Assembly: GCA_035236585.1 (NCBI GenBank)
Contig: CP141136.1
Span: forward strand, 48,749,136-48,813,135
DNA from: Warburgia ugandensis
Lineage: Eukaryota > Streptophyta > Magnoliopsida > Canellales > Canellaceae
Direction of reading: 5' to 3'
DNA length: 64,000 nucleotides
The notes under the pieces are model-generated. The model was not told the DNA's origin. It saw only the letters and a list, made by a program, of their open reading frames with translations, and ran no database searches. The position numbers and the translations under genes are program-made. Positions 25,566 through 38,189 of the stretch are shown here, one piece after another. The number at the start of each line of letters is the position of its first letter. Position 1 is the first letter of the stretch.

Positions 25566-27114
25566 GAGCATAAAAGGTTAGTAAGTTTGTCTAACCCTAA
25601 TAAAAATTATAAGTAAGATAAGGATGATCAACAAGATCCATGAGATCTTGAATGATCAAGAACAATAAAAAGAAATAAATACTTCTTGATGATGATGATA
25701 TATATATTGCTTATAATTTAGAAGATCTTAGATCAAATAGAATAAAAGATCTGAACCCTTGATCAAATATGATTCAAGGAAGAGAACCAAGATCATCCTC
25801 CTTAAGGATGATCAAATAACTAAACTTAGATAAAAGAAGAATTAGATTATAGAACATCTAAGCCCTTGATCTTTATCAACAAGGATAAATTGTTGATCAA
25901 AGGATCTATGAAAGATCAAGATCAAAGAAAGGAATACACAAAGACTTAGGATAGAAAATACTTAGAACTGAAAGATTAGAAGATCATTCTAACCATCATA
26001 TCTATTGATCAATAGAATAGACACTATCTAAGGAAGATAAATCATGATAGGACAAAAGGTCTACATTCGTTATATCAAAGGACAAGATTAGATTTAGAAT
26101 ATAGATATGATTATTTAGATTGTATAAATATTGACAGTATGTATGGATTTACAAATTACATATGTCAATCAGGATCATGGAAGGTCTAAAGAGATGAATC
26201 ACTACTTAAAGATAGGAGGATTTTATGAATGCATCTACATGGGATGTACATGTTGAATACATGATCTTATGTTTAGAATTGTTGACAAGTGTAATGTTAA
26301 TACTTGTATTAAATCCCTGAAACCCTTATGATCCAACCAAACACATATGAAATTGTTAAGTTAGAATTAAGGAATAGACTCTAAGTGAGTATGGAACTAG
26401 AAGGTATTCTAGCCCTAAGTAAACAGACAGATTGTCTGATTCGTATGAAACCTATTTTACATACAAGCATGGAGGCTTGTGATTTTGTTTTAATTAGGAA
26501 TAAGCCTGCGGATGCTATGTTAGGGGAGTTATGAGGGTTTGGCTACTCGCGTCCCAAAATTTGATGATATGATGATACCTTGCCCTATGAGAGGCTAAAA
26601 GTAGGGTGGGGCAATTATGGGAAGGGCACCACTGTGAAAGTCCTGTCTCCTCATATGGTTAATGACATAATATTTTCCACTGTGGTATCAGTGGGGAACT
26701 GGGCAGTTATCTAAGCGTGCTAGTACATATCAGACTGCACATAGTAGTCCTATGAGTATTTTTGCATTATGATGCATGGCATAGTGAAATGCCTTATGAT
26801 ATGGTATGATGAGATGCCAAGTAATCATGGATTACCAATACAACCCAAATGAGGGAGTATTTCCAACAGAGTTTGGATGATTTATCAACTCAACATAATC
26901 TAGGTATGATTATGTTTTGAGATATTAACTATTTTTCACGGTTTTGACCGTATGTATATATCTATACACAGTATATGATATGTATGTGTAAGGATGTACA
27001 TATATGACAAAGTAAAGAGATTGCTCCATAAGTATGAATAATGGGATTATGAAGTATTAGGATTATATTGTCAAATTATTATGCTTCTTGAATCCCCTAC
27101 CAAGCATAGTTTGC

Positions 27115-27152
27115 TGAGATATTGTAATTGTTTCAATGTTTACAATATCTCA
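27115..27152 (+). repeat. LTR stem-loop, perfect 12-bp stem
   Basis: TGAGATATTGTA and TACAATATCTCA are exact reverse complements around a 14-base loop. The leader cccctaccaagcatagtttgc precedes it. It is 426 bp before the LTR end. Confidence 0.8.
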
Positions 27153-28632
27153 GATACAGAGATGGAGAATTAGGAGCTCAAGACTTAAGAAGACTTGGAA
27201 AAATAGTCATCAAGGTAAACCCCTTGAAGACATATATTTTTATTTGAGAGTATTGTATTGTATTGATAGCTTTTATTGTATGGTGAGCCTTGAAATTTAG
27301 ATTATGTAATTTAGGCAAGTATTGTATTGATACCCGGGCTGTATTGTGAACCATTGGACGAATTCTAGAATTTAATAAAAGTATATTCCTTCAATGGAAT
27401 TTTATCTTGTACAAAAATTCTACTTATGTTATAGTTGAAGTGATGACTTGGGTTTTTCAAAACAAGTTCTAAAGAAAAGAATTTTCGTTGCTTTGTTTTG
27501 CAAAATTTTTTTACTACTAAGGGCCTTGCCTTTGAAAAATGTATTACAAAATGTGTTACAAAAACTTGGGTCATCATAAGGGATGACCAGTGGTCTACAT
27601 CTCCATCACGGAGATGTAGGTGGCGTTGTTCTCATGCCACCTAGTAGCTCGCATGTGAGTGCAATTGCAGGGGTGCACCCACTAGGAGCATCCCTACTTG
27701 TGTTTTGCTCTAGCGTTTTAGGATCCAATCTATTGAGATCAGTTGAGACGGTCCGATCTGGACTGTCATATCAACCTTTCTCCAGATCTCCCAATTCTAA
27801 AGGCATCAAGAGCTAAGATTTCTTATCCTAAATTTTTTGGGCCCCAAGAACTCATCCAACGGCTTAGAATTTATATCTGAGCCAAAAAATGAGGAGATCT
27901 CAACCCTCCATATAGGATCCATTATCTTTTATGGATCAATAGCGGGGGAAGATCTCTAAAGGCTGGAAAACATTAGGTAAATGGCAGAATGAAAGGAGAA
28001 GAGAGATATGCCACCTACTTAGGCCGGTTAGTGAAGAAAACTTCACTGGAGATTAGAAATATCACCGAAAACCCTAGTTTGGTCGAAAACATATATAGAC
28101 AGAGTTTTCTCCATCACCGTTGCCGAAAAATATTAGGAATCATGGGGAAATTGTAGATCTCAATGCTAGGAAGCTATCCAATGGTTTAAGATAAAAAATA
28201 TCTAGTTTGATTGGCTGGAAATTGATTATGAACTTGCTAGAGACGGTGATTCACCGGTGCTTAATTTCATTATAAGTTTCCCAACAATCCAATTGTTGGA
28301 TCATAAAATTTCTGTAGGGATTTTGAGGAGTATCCCAGGGCAAATAGATTTGAAGGTCAAGATCTGGAATTGATGTCTAGAAATCTATGGATAATTGAAT
28401 TAGGGTTTCCCAGCGGAAAGCCTAGTTCATCAGGGATGGCACTTTAATTGACGTGAGCGACGTCTCCAATGAGCCTGGAGTGCCGGGTGCATCTGCAAAT
28501 GCTCGTACAGAGAAAAAAAAAAACAAGATGAGAAAGAAGAGAGAATTGGGGGAGATGGGAAAGGATTTTGGAGCTGGGATTTCAGGAGATTCTAGGTCAC
28601 TTCAAGGGGGATTTTTTGGGAAATTTTTTGGG

Positions 28633-28642
28633 CTATTTATAG
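28633..28642 (-). promoter_or_regulatory. TATA box of minus-strand solo LTR
   Basis: CTATAAATAG on the minus strand, about 570 bp from the LTR start at 29209, matching the spacing in sister LTRs. Confidence 0.6.
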
Positions 28643-29972
28643 AGATTTTTGAAATTTCCATGATTACATGTCATAATTATGTTTCATTTCTTTTTATTAT
28701 TAAATTGTCATTGGATTCCCACTACCTCATCCTTCTCCGCTAGTAGCTAGTAGTGGTTTGACTCATGATGGTGGTCTTCTAGACCCTTGGTCCACCTTGT
28801 GGGCCCCACATAGTTGTGAAAAGACTGATTTGCCCTTTTAATTCCAAAAATGGAGAAAAATAAGATTTATTCCTGTGACCTAAAAAATGAGTGTACTTAG
28901 TGTCGTTTAGATCAATTTTTTTAGTACATTCCAAATTTTGATGTCTTAGGTCTCGATTATGAGTAAAATTACCATATTACCCTTTATTCATAAAAATGGA
29001 GAAAAATAAGGATTTTTCATCTGGACTCAGAATTTGACATACTTATAGTCATTCTGATTAGTTTTTTTAGTACATTAAAAATATTCAAGTTTTAAGTATT
29101 CATTTTTATTTTTATAAAAATGAATTTTCCTGGAACTCAAAGTTCTAGTTCCACTTTTAGAATTTCAACTTTTAATTTTTAATAATTCATAAAAATTAGG
29201 GTTAATACATAATTGGTCCACAATAGCATATGAATATGTACAAGAGTCAAGTCCATTCATCCTAAGGCAATCCAACCCAATGGGGGAGAAGAAATGAAGT
29301 TTAAAGAAGGTTTACGTGCCATAAATGGATCCCATCAATTTAAGTAAGGGTAGGAATGATCTAAGTGGTAGGAGTGAAGTATTGACAAGAGCAAAACTAT
29401 CCACCTTTCCTATGTTGAAAATTCAAACCAAAACCCTAAGGAAGGGAAGATCTAAACTATCCATTGTCATCCAACCTTCATATCATCCTATGGTGTCTAG
29501 ATATCACACACACACCCATGTGCATTCCATGCCCCACCCTTAAAAATGTCTAAATATGAAAAACCTTAAAATTTCCACCAATTTTCTATTTATTGTTTCT
29601 TTTTTCCACTTGTTCCTTATCTTTTCACCTTTTTTTTCCTTTTTATTTTCTCCCTTTTTTCACCCACTTTCCTACTTTGAAAATCATCAACCCGCCACCC
29701 CCCCTTCTAACAACCACATTCATATTTTGATTCCACTCTTTCTATTCACTCTTATGTTATCTCCTTGATTCTCCTTCTAATTCTTTCTTTTCCATCACCC
29801 CTATGTATTTCCATTAGTGATTTCTATTTCCTCCCCTACTTTATTCCTTTCCATTCTCATCTCATGTGCTCCAATTTGAATTTCACACTTCCCCCATCTA
29901 GCCCTTGGTTTGGTTTTAATTAAAGTGGCTTGATCCTCACCTTTGAATTCCTTTAATCCTTATGATAAATCT

Positions 29973-29980
29973 ATAAATAA
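29973..29980 (+). promoter_or_regulatory. TATA box of Athila-like solo LTR
   Basis: TATAAATA followed within 30 bases by a pyrimidine-rich aactttccc stretch, about 1.3 kb into the reassembled LTR. It is the best promoter candidate of this LTR. Confidence 0.5.
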
Positions 29981-32446
29981 AGGTCTTAAAAATAGGGTTT
30001 TCATCTTTTCAACTTTCCCTTGAGTGCGTAGCTAAATCAATGGAGAAATAGAGGGAGGAAGATCACCCTCACTAAAACTCCCCTCAAGCTTCCATGATCA
30101 AATTCCTTCGAGATAAAGGTAGGGTCTTAACTTAAGTTCAACTTGTTGCTTTCATATTTTTCTTTATTTCTATCTCTTCAATCTCTCTTCTCTTACATGC
30201 ATACATGTTAGCTCATTCATTGTTATACTTTAATCTTTGTTTTCCATCTTTGAATCAATCCATGAATTGCGTGCATCTTTTGTGTAGTTACATGCATGGT
30301 TTTGAGTGTAGTTTCCATTAAGTTTTGCATGTTAATTCCTTAGTTTTCCACATTTATTGTTCATGTAAAGCATAGTAGTTTAATTCATTCTAGGTTAGCA
30401 TAGATGCATTATCATGTTTCTATTCCATTCTATTAGGAATTAAGATCACTAAGGTCCTATCTTTTCAACGCATTCCACCAATTTTTGGTGGATGCGTCCT
30501 TTTTATGACCATTCGCATGACATCTTTAGTGACAAGTTTAGGTTGATTTCATGGTAGATCTAGATGATAATTTTATTTCCTTAGGTTAAGTTTACTTTGT
30601 AGATATAGGTTGTAGCATGGTTTCCCATTTAGCTTACTTAGTTTCCATGTTTTTAAGCACTTTCATATTTTAGAAGTAGGTTGTTTCTAATTCCAGATTT
30701 CATGTTAGAATTAGATCCCTTACTTTTTAGCTTTGGAAACTTTCTAATTTTGTTTTCATTCATATTAGGATTATTTTAGGATTAGTTTAGGTCCATTTTC
30801 GAAAGTATTTGCATGGTAAATTCTTATATTTAGCACTTTCCTGATATAGAAACCCTTGTTTGACTTACTACTTTTCATTGCTTATTTTCTAAGAAAATTT
30901 TAGAAATTTCACACATAGTAGCTCATTAGATTTCGAAAACATTCTTAGTTTAAAGTCATGCATATCATTTTAGAATTAGGCATCTTAGTTGCATGTAGTA
31001 TAAGCATTCACTTTCCATTTTCTAAGTTGCACACATGGATCCTTCCATGCTAGATTTGATTTCATCTCACATTATTTCCTTTTCATTCTTACTTTCCTTC
31101 ATTTACTCACTTTTTCCATATTTCCTTATCTTTCCACTTTCTAATTCCATACACTTACTATTTCCATGCTTCACACACACACTTTCTAATTTTAGGCTCA
31201 TGCATTATCCATGTTAGTTAGCATTCATAAATCATTCCTCTTACTTTCTTTTTAATTTATTTTTATGGAGTTGGATTAAATAAATAAGAAAGGATTTTTA
31301 GAAATAAGAAAACTTTATAATTTCTTAATTTAGGGTGAGGAGACCATGCAAATCCATCGATCATTCACCTAGGTTCGTAGCTAAGGGCACCATGTTGAAG
31401 GGTAGTGATACACCATGTACCTATTTCTCACTTCATTGCCTAAGGTTAGGAATGGGTGAGTCCTAAAATAAGGAACATTGTCACCAATTTGTTCTCTTTT
31501 CTTCTATGTCATGTCTAAATAAGGAAACCTCCTCCATGGTTCAATTTTCTTAAAGATGACCTCTAATCACCTCTTTATCTAAACTCTATGAAGTTTCCCC
31601 CTTTCTTTTCAGAGTTTCTAGCTTAGAGAAAATGTAGTAACCTTTTCTATTTCCTTTTTTATCATTCTTCTTTCTTTCTTGGGTGGTGATTGTTTAGGGA
31701 AAAAGTGTTAGGACTCCCATTTTCTTGGCTGCACCAATACTTCATTTCTAAGGACCATAGGATGAAATTTGAAGGTTATTGGCATGATGGGATACAAAGG
31801 ATGAAAAGCATGGTGGTAATTTATGTGTTTTCATTTGAAGAGAAGTGTACAAGCTCTTGTTGATTGACACAACATGTGGGTCCTACAGCCAAATTGAAGT
31901 CCAGATTTTAAGAATTTTTATTTTTATTTTTTACATGCTTTCTTTCCCTCAATTCCTTGTAATTTGGCTATTAATGAAATAGTTCTTTTTTCTTTTTCTT
32001 TCTTAATTTGTTCCTTAGTTTAATTTCTAATTAGGCTCATTTTAGATAGTTACTTTAATTTGCAGTCAGATGTAGTTTAGATAATTTCCTTAATTCTTAG
32101 TTAATTATAGTTTTAGATAGTTTCCTTTCCTAGTTAATTGTAATTTTAGGAGGTTTTCACTTTTCTAGTTAGTTGTAATTTTAGAAAGTTTCATAGTTTA
32201 GTTCCTTGCTTATTTAGATAGTTACTTAGTTTATTTAATTACTTGTGCTCTTATTTAGGGTTACTTTCAAATTTGGTTTAATTAGAAATTTGTCCTGCTC
32301 TTGAATGGTTTGGCTAAGTTAAAGTAAGATGATTTAAGATTCTAATTAATTCCATTTATCAAAGAGTCTTTGGGGGATCAACTAGTATTTGGCAATTCTA
32401 TACTCCAATAGAGTCATGCACTTGAGGTATTATTTAAGACACATCA

Positions 32447-34690
32447 CCATGCTTCTCACACCATTTGTCAAAATCACACTTTTTGAATTTTCCTTCATTG
32501 TAATTTCTCATTGAAGAGATGGATTAACCTTTTTCATTTTAAAGCCTCTTGAAAAGTTTTGAAATCATTTGACAAGTTCATCTATAAGCAAAAATTCTAA
32601 TTGAAATAAATCTTAAAAATCAACCACAAACACTAATGCATATCTTTTTCCACCATGGAGATTTTGAGGGAAAAAAAAAATCCAAATACAATATTTACAA
32701 AGGTATTTTAGTTGAAACTACTTTATTTGGTTTGAAAGAAGTCTTTGTTTGCTTACCCTATTTACAACCATGACAAAGTTTGGATTTTTCAAAAGAAATC
32801 TTTGTAGACCAACTACAAGTTCTTTCATTGAAAGTTTATACAAGTAGTCCATGCTGGTATGACCTAATCTTCTATGTCATAACTAAAAATATATACTCCT
32901 AGAAATAAGACATTTTTCTTTTGATGGAAACATTTGATTCAAATCAAATACATACATGTTACCTTCTCTACTACTAATATACCTAGGATTCTCATTCATC
33001 TTATCAGTGTTCAAGAAAAAGATGGTTCAAACTTGACTTCATAACGAATGTTGCATAATTGACTAATTGAAAAAACATTATAATTCTTATTCTTAATGTA
33101 CTAAACTTTTACATTGTAAGTAGTGTGTTTACCAAGAGTTCCAATACCTTTCATTTTTTATTTTTTTAAAAACACTAAATGATACTAAGACTCCATATTT
33201 TGGAATCAATTTAGTGAATAGGCTTTTGTCTTCAGTCATATGTCATGAATGTCCACTATCTAGATAACAAATGTTATTTGAAGCCGAGGATGTAAGACAC
33301 ACGTAATTCACAAGTTAAGTCATAGTTTGAAGTACCCAAGCCTGAAGTTTGGGTCCTTTGGAGTTACTTGTAGTAATTATACTACCTTCAACAACTTTTA
33401 CCTGCATGATAAAAAGAGTATTAAGTGCTATGTTTCCTTCAAAGTTCCTATTTTAGAACAACAACTTGATTTACAAAATCAGTTTTAAAAATTGGAAATG
33501 TTTTCGAAGGATGAAATTAGAGCTTTATTCTTCTTTCCAAATCCTCTTTTTCATCAAGAAAAGACAATTTCTCATTTTCAGCAACAACTTTTTCTTATTC
33601 CTTCAAACATCAATATCAATTTTCAAAGAATTTTTTTTTAGAAGAGCATCATCTTATTCAATCGTTAACTTGGAAAAGAGCTTTCTTACGAATTCTATAT
33701 CTTGTGCCAAGTTTCTCATAATTGAAAGAAAGGCTATTAAAATTTTCATTCATCTAATCAAAGGTCAAATAACTTACTTCAGTTTCTTGAGTACTTTAAT
33801 AAAGCTCCTCCATCATTGGCATAAAACATAGGTTGGTAGCCTCTTCTTCCTCCTTCTCTTCACTTGAAGTATTATTTTTCTTCCATGCCATGTGGCAATA
33901 AGAGCTTTCTTCTTTTTGGGAAACACCTTTTAACTTCCTCTTTAAGAGTGGACAATATGGTTTGATATGTCTAAGCTTTTCACAATTGAGGCAAAGAATT
34001 GGATCCTTCTTATTCTAGTGTATTCTTCGTGTAGCCTTCTTGAAAAGCCTTTATCTTTCACCACTTGCTTTTCCCTTAACCATCTTGTTGAACCTTCTTG
34101 TGAGAAGAAATGCCTCTTCATCCACTTTGACAGTAATGGACATGACTTTAATGTTCTTGGATTCCTCTTCCAATAGGCATTCTCACCAATCTCATATGAC
34201 ATCAATAATCCCTTCAATTCATCCAACTTCAATGTTTATAAATCATTGGCCTCTTGCACAATAGTGACCTTAGGACTCCATGACCTTGACAATGACCTTA
34301 AAATCATACTAAAAAACTTGCCAATTGTTCTAAGAGCCTTCATGTAATTTGTAATTTTGATGAATCTTGTAAACATTTCCATGATAGAATCATTGGACTC
34401 CATCTGAAACAATTCATACTCATGATCAAGAAGATTAATTCTAGTGTCTTTGACTTGGTTCATCCCTTCATAAGTAGCTTCTAGCTTTCTCCAAATTTCT
34501 TGAGTTGATGCCCATGTAAATATTCTATTGAACCCATTTGCATATAATGTGTAGTAGAATAAGTTCATAGCCTTGTCATCCACTTGGGCCTTCTTGTGAT
34601 CTTATTCACTCCATTCATTCATTGGTGTGTGGTGTGGGACACCATGAATTGATATGAAAGGCTTGTAAGGAGTATATGAAGAAACTATTA
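32447..34690 (-). pseudogene. Ty1/copia gag, protease and integrase N-terminal remnant
   Basis: Reading on the minus strand from about 34690, gag comes first: a degraded N-terminal part, then from 34583 DDKAMNLFYYTLYANGFNRI, STQEIWRKLEATYEG and, after one in-frame TAA near 34236, LKGLLMSYEI. Near 33990-33950, in another frame, is a zinc knuckle of CX2CX4HX4C form (CLNCEKLRHIKPYC) followed by ATNLCFMPMMEE. Near 33275-33239 is the protease site YLDSGHS with a stop right after. Near 32885-32720 is the pre-integrase domain (HRRLGHTSMDYLYKLS, KELVVGL). At 32660-32447 are GGKRYALVFVVDF and QNEKG/SISSMRN-like core sequence, ending CEKHGD. The gene is then broken by the CCATG-flanked insertion and resumes at 8514. 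Many stops and frame changes make it dead. Plus-strand frames at 33466-34264 are shadows. Confidence 0.85.
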
Positions 34691-34852
34691 TGTGTTAAGA
34701 AAAAGGTATGTAATGGAAAAAAATAGAAGCACTTGACTGTGCAGTGGAGTGTAATATGTACTATAAGAGCAAGGAGAACTTGAGGAAGTGTAATATGCAA
34801 AATTAAAGAATTAGGGAATGTTGGAAAGTATAAATCTTGAAGTGTTATTTTG

Positions 34853-34942
34853 CAAACTAAAACACTTGATCATGTAGTGGAGTAAACTAAAATGCTTGAT
34901 AATGTAGTGTAGCAAGCTAAAAAGCTTTAAAATGAAGTATTA
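34853..34942. repeat. Three 30-bp imperfect tandem repeats
   Basis: Units begin caaactaa, taaactaa and caagctaa at 34853, 34883 and 34913, each followed by a gcttgat-like and gtagt-like segment. They lie in the leader upstream of the copia gag remnant. Confidence 0.65.
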
Positions 34943-34972
34943 CAAGATAAATGGATTGAAAGTGATAGTAAG

Positions 34973-35894
34973 TGATGTGTCTCAGTTATTATTGCAAGTG
35001 CATGGCTCTATTAGAGTATAGAATTGATTGATAAATGGGGTTAATTAAGACCTAAATTATCTTTCTTTAATCTAGCCAAGAAAACCAATTTAAAAAAGCT
35101 ATAAATAAGGCACTAAAGCAATAAAGAAACTAAACTAAGGAATTAAGACATAAATTAAGGAACATTTAGATGATGACAGCAAATGAAACTAGAAGCTAAA
35201 GCTATATCTAATTAACTCAGAAAGCAATGAATTAAGCACTAACTAAAGAAACCACTAAAGAATAAGAGAAACTTCTCATTAATTGACTTAATTATAATGA
35301 TTTTTACATAAGCAAAGTAAAGGAAAGCAAGTAAAAAATTCTTCTTCCAAGATTTGAATTCCATTGTAGGGTTACATTGTTGTGTCACTCAACATGAACT
35401 TGTAGACTTCTCTTCAACCCATAGTACACTAACTTACCATCAAGCTATTCACTTATCATTATCCAACATCCCACAACCCATAAAGTCAAAACTTATCCAA
35501 AAATTATTAGGAATGAAGTGATAAGGAAGCCAATAGAAGAGGTGCTTTATACCTTTCCTAAAAGACCAGCACCCACTATAAGAAGTGAAGGAATAAATGG
35601 AATGGAAGTGTAAAACATTTTGTGCATCTCCTTATTGGAAACTCTTAAGAAAGAATGTAGCTCCTGAGGAGAGAGGGAAGGAGGGGATTAGAGGTCATTC
35701 ACTTTTAAGTTAGAAGCAGCCATAGAGGAGGCTTCCCACCTTAAGCATGAAATAGAATAAAGGAAAATAATTATGATGAAAATGGACCCTAGCTTAGGAC
35801 TCACAAAATTCCAGCTTTAGGAGATGAAGTAAGGAATAAGTACATTGTGTAATCCTACAATTCTACATGAAGCCTTTAACTAGTAATTGGAGTG

Positions 35895-35926
<32 letters not shown>

Positions 35927-37040
35927 AGAGCATGGAAGGTAGAAGGATGAAGATGAGCATACTAGTGGGTATGCATGCACCTAAGTAAGCTAAAACTTTC
36001 AACTATGATGCTTGAAAATCATTCTAAAGATGATGTATGCAGCTATAATGAGAATGCTAGGATTGAATTCAAAGGTGGACTAAAGCATTAATTAATCTAA
36101 GATGCATGCAATTTTCAAAGTAAGACTTAGGCATGTGAATTCTAGAAAGGAAACAATCATGTATGTAATCTAAGAAGGTGCTAAGGAGTGTGCATGGAAT
36201 TTAAACATGATCTAACGAATCAAAGATAGAAGTATGGATAGGAAATCTTGAAAAATACATGCAACTATATAGTGCATACAACATAAAGATGAGGGATGCA
36301 TTAAAAAAATGCATGGGAAACCACATGGAATGATTTATGGAGATTAGTTGTAGGCATGGAGATGGAGTAAGGAAGAAGAAAAGAAAATAAAAATGGAATG
36401 AAAAAGAAGGAAAATTGACTTGGGTTGAGGACCTTTAACTTTGCTCCAAGGGATTTGAAGATTGATGCTTGAAAGGAGCTTAGGTGAAGGTAATATTTCT
36501 CCCTCTTTCTCTTCTTGTTTGGCCCTTGAACTCTAGGGAAAGGTCAAATATAGGTTTCAAACTCCACTAAAGTAGAATTATAAAGTTTTAAGAGTGGAAG
36601 ACCTAGGAATGGAAGGATAGGGTTTAAAGGAAGAAAGAATAGAAGGTTAAGGTGAATTGAATTATGGAAAGGGGACAAGAGATTGCAAGGCATATAATAT
36701 AGGTTGATGGTGGTATTTGACTTAGAATGGAGTTTGGGGATGAGCTAGGATAGGAAAGAAGTGGATTGGTTGGGTAGGAAAGAAAGTTTTTCTAGAACAA
36801 GAAAGGTGATAATTTAGGAGGTGAGGAAGGAGGAAGATAAGGAGAGAAACTAGGGATTAGGTAGAATTTGTTTTGAATTTGAAAAGTGGATAAGGGAGTT
36901 TAAGTGGTTTTTAATTTTGTAATGGATTTGGATCATTGCTAAGTAAGTAATGGTGGAGATATCACTTGCCTTAGGACTTTGATTTAACTTTTCTTCAAGG
37001 GCAAAGTGGCTAGGGTTTTTTCTATTTTTCATGATATCTT
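34973..37040 (-). mobile_element. Athila-like LTR, minus strand, 3' portion
   Basis: The plus-strand start TGATGTGTCTC is the reverse complement of the LTR end at 32446. From there the sequence is an inverted, diverged copy of the LTR 3' half: caagtgcatggctctatt matches aatagagtcatgcacttg at 32408-32425, and the region 35340-35410 matches 31830-31910. Homology is followed to the leader near 36500. I could not find its TGATGGGTATAG start, so the outer limit is approximate and the right end may be lost. GTAAG at 34968-34972 would be the target duplication. Confidence 0.65.
35894..35928. repeat. (GA)n-rich microsatellite
   Basis: A 35-base run of GA units with one interruption inside the minus-strand Athila-like LTR. 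Confidence 0.85.
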
Positions 37041-37751
37041 AAATAGTTGAGATTTGGTTGTAGTAATCTTATTCAAAAATATTTTCACTTATTTACTCTT
37101 CACCACTAGATTGGACTACCCAAGAGTGAATGACCTAGATTTCTTAGAGATTTCCTTATCCACTCTAGGTTTTTCCATATTTTTATTCTAGACTACCATG
37201 AAAATCTCTAGCCAATAGCATTCCACATAGGTGGTATATGTTGTTTTTTTCCTTGGAAATAGGAGTGAATCTTCCTTGAAAGAGGTGTGTATTCTTATGG
37301 AAAACTCCCTATCAATAGTATTTCAATTTGGTCTTGAATGCATTCTAGTTTTATATTGGGCCACCCTTTCTTGAATATGTCTTCATTGGCCACTCAAGAT
37401 ATGTATGTACAAAAATAGAAAAGAAGAAGTCTAACAACAAATCTAACCACTTTCGCTAGTGCTCTCATTTATATTTAGGGTATGCAAAAAGCCTTTAAAC
37501 CCTAAGTTTAGCCTAGTGGATGAGTTATAGACTTGTAAGAGTTTTTAGAAATACTACACATAAATATTTTTAAAAATATTACTGAAGTCCCTCATGTATC
37601 CCAGAGAATCTTCTTATATTTAACTTAATATAGGTCTTAACTTTAGCATGCTAACAGAAATGATCAAAGTTCAAAAACCTACCCTTATGTTAAAGATATC
37701 CCTTTAATTCATTAAAACTCGAAATGTGAGTGTGTGAATACAACCAATTTA
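37041..37751. other. Unassigned sequence between LTR and LINE
   Basis: No coding region or LTR border is recognised. It may be the U3 portion of the minus-strand Athila-like LTR, but I could not align it convincingly with 29215-29900. Confidence 0.3.
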
Positions 37752-38170
37752 TATCATCATCATGAAGACCTCATCCCAATTAGGGGTTTTCCATATGAAT
37801 CTTGTTCCACCATTCCCCACTATTAAGTACCATGACTTCATTTAATCCCAAAGTTTTTAAATCTTTTCTTACCACTTCTATCCACATTCTCTTGGGCCTT
37901 CCCCTTGCCCTTTTAGAACCTTCTACTTGCATTGCCTCACTCCTTCTAACTAGTGCTGTTTTGGGTGTCCTTTGGACATGTTCAAACCATCTAAGTCTAA
38001 TCTCCCTCATCTTGTTATCTATTTGTGCTAACCCTAAGTTTCCTATAATGTTTTCATTCCTAAATCTATCCTTTCTTGTCTTGTCACTCATCCATCTCAA
38101 CATCCACTATTCCATGATGCTTATCCTATGAACATGATGTTCCTTAACTATCCAACACTTTAGAACCACC
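37752..38170 (-). pseudogene. RTE-type LINE reverse transcriptase C-terminal tail
   Basis: On the minus strand from about 38165 the reading is KEHHVHRISIMEWWMLRWM with one stop. Then comes an open frame from 38103: MLRWMSDKTRKDRF, IRLRWFEHVQRTP, RARGRPKRMWIEVVRKDL. This is the conserved C-terminal end of plant RTE-type non-LTR reverse transcriptases, after the polymerase domain. Past the stop at 37780 the element ends attgggatgaggtcttc followed by a short ATG repeat (37752-37763), the usual 3' end of these LINEs. It is a 5'-truncated copy, as most LINE insertions are. The opposite-strand frame at 37802-38131 is its shadow. Confidence 0.85.
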
Positions 38171-38189
38171 TCATCACCCTATCCTAATC

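Larger units (their letters stand above)
22602..27578 (+). mobile_element. Tekay-like solo LTR (AGGGA duplication)
   Basis: It starts TGTAATAACCCC and ends ACTTGGGTCATCATA (CA end changed to TA), with target duplication AGGGA at 22597-22601 and 27579-27583. At 4977 bp it is a very long uninterrupted LTR. It has a duplicated U3 module (22757-22830, 22909-22970), TATA at 23169, an AAT microsatellite at 25515 and the stem-loop at 27115. It is inserted in opposite orientation into a relative. No coding region of the element is found. The frame at 23795-24046 lies in the leader and shows no domain. Confidence 0.88.
18372..29209 (-). mobile_element. Tekay-like solo LTR, minus strand (TAATT duplication)
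   Basis: On the minus strand it starts TGTATTAACCC at 29209 and ends GGTCGCCACA at 18372. The target duplication TAATT stands at 18367-18371 and 29210-29214. A later LTR occupies 22602-27578, so its own length is about 5.86 kb. It shows the U3 module (28880-29060), TATA at 28633, and the stem-loop at 18741. Its internal parts resemble the plus LTR at 22602 read in reverse. No gag or pol is present, so it is a solo LTR. The frame at 28453-28743 is leader sequence without a recognisable product. Confidence 0.85.
8515..32446 (+). mobile_element. Athila-like solo LTR split by nested insertions
   Basis: The LTR starts TGATGGGTATAG and ends AAGACACATCA. It is flanked by the 5-bp target duplication CCATG at 8510-8514 and 32447-32451, inside a copia integrase gene. 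Its own sequence is three pieces, 8515-8762, 18086-18371 and 29215-32446, about 3.76 kb in all. The rest is later insertions. Joining the pieces restores a continuous sequence matching the inverted relatives at 7435-7969 and 34973-37040. A TATA box is at 29973. With no internal region and a matching duplication it is a solo LTR, the product of recombination between the two LTRs of one insertion. Open frames such as 29325-29543 and 31035-31217 are low complexity. Confidence 0.85.

Noticed and set aside
33466..34264. Plus-strand frames opposite the copia gag-protease
   Set aside because: The minus strand carries clear gag, zinc knuckle and protease motifs; the plus frames are shadows.
37802..38131. 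Plus-strand 109-codon frame
   Set aside because: It is the reverse of the LINE reverse transcriptase tail, which matches a known family on the minus strand.
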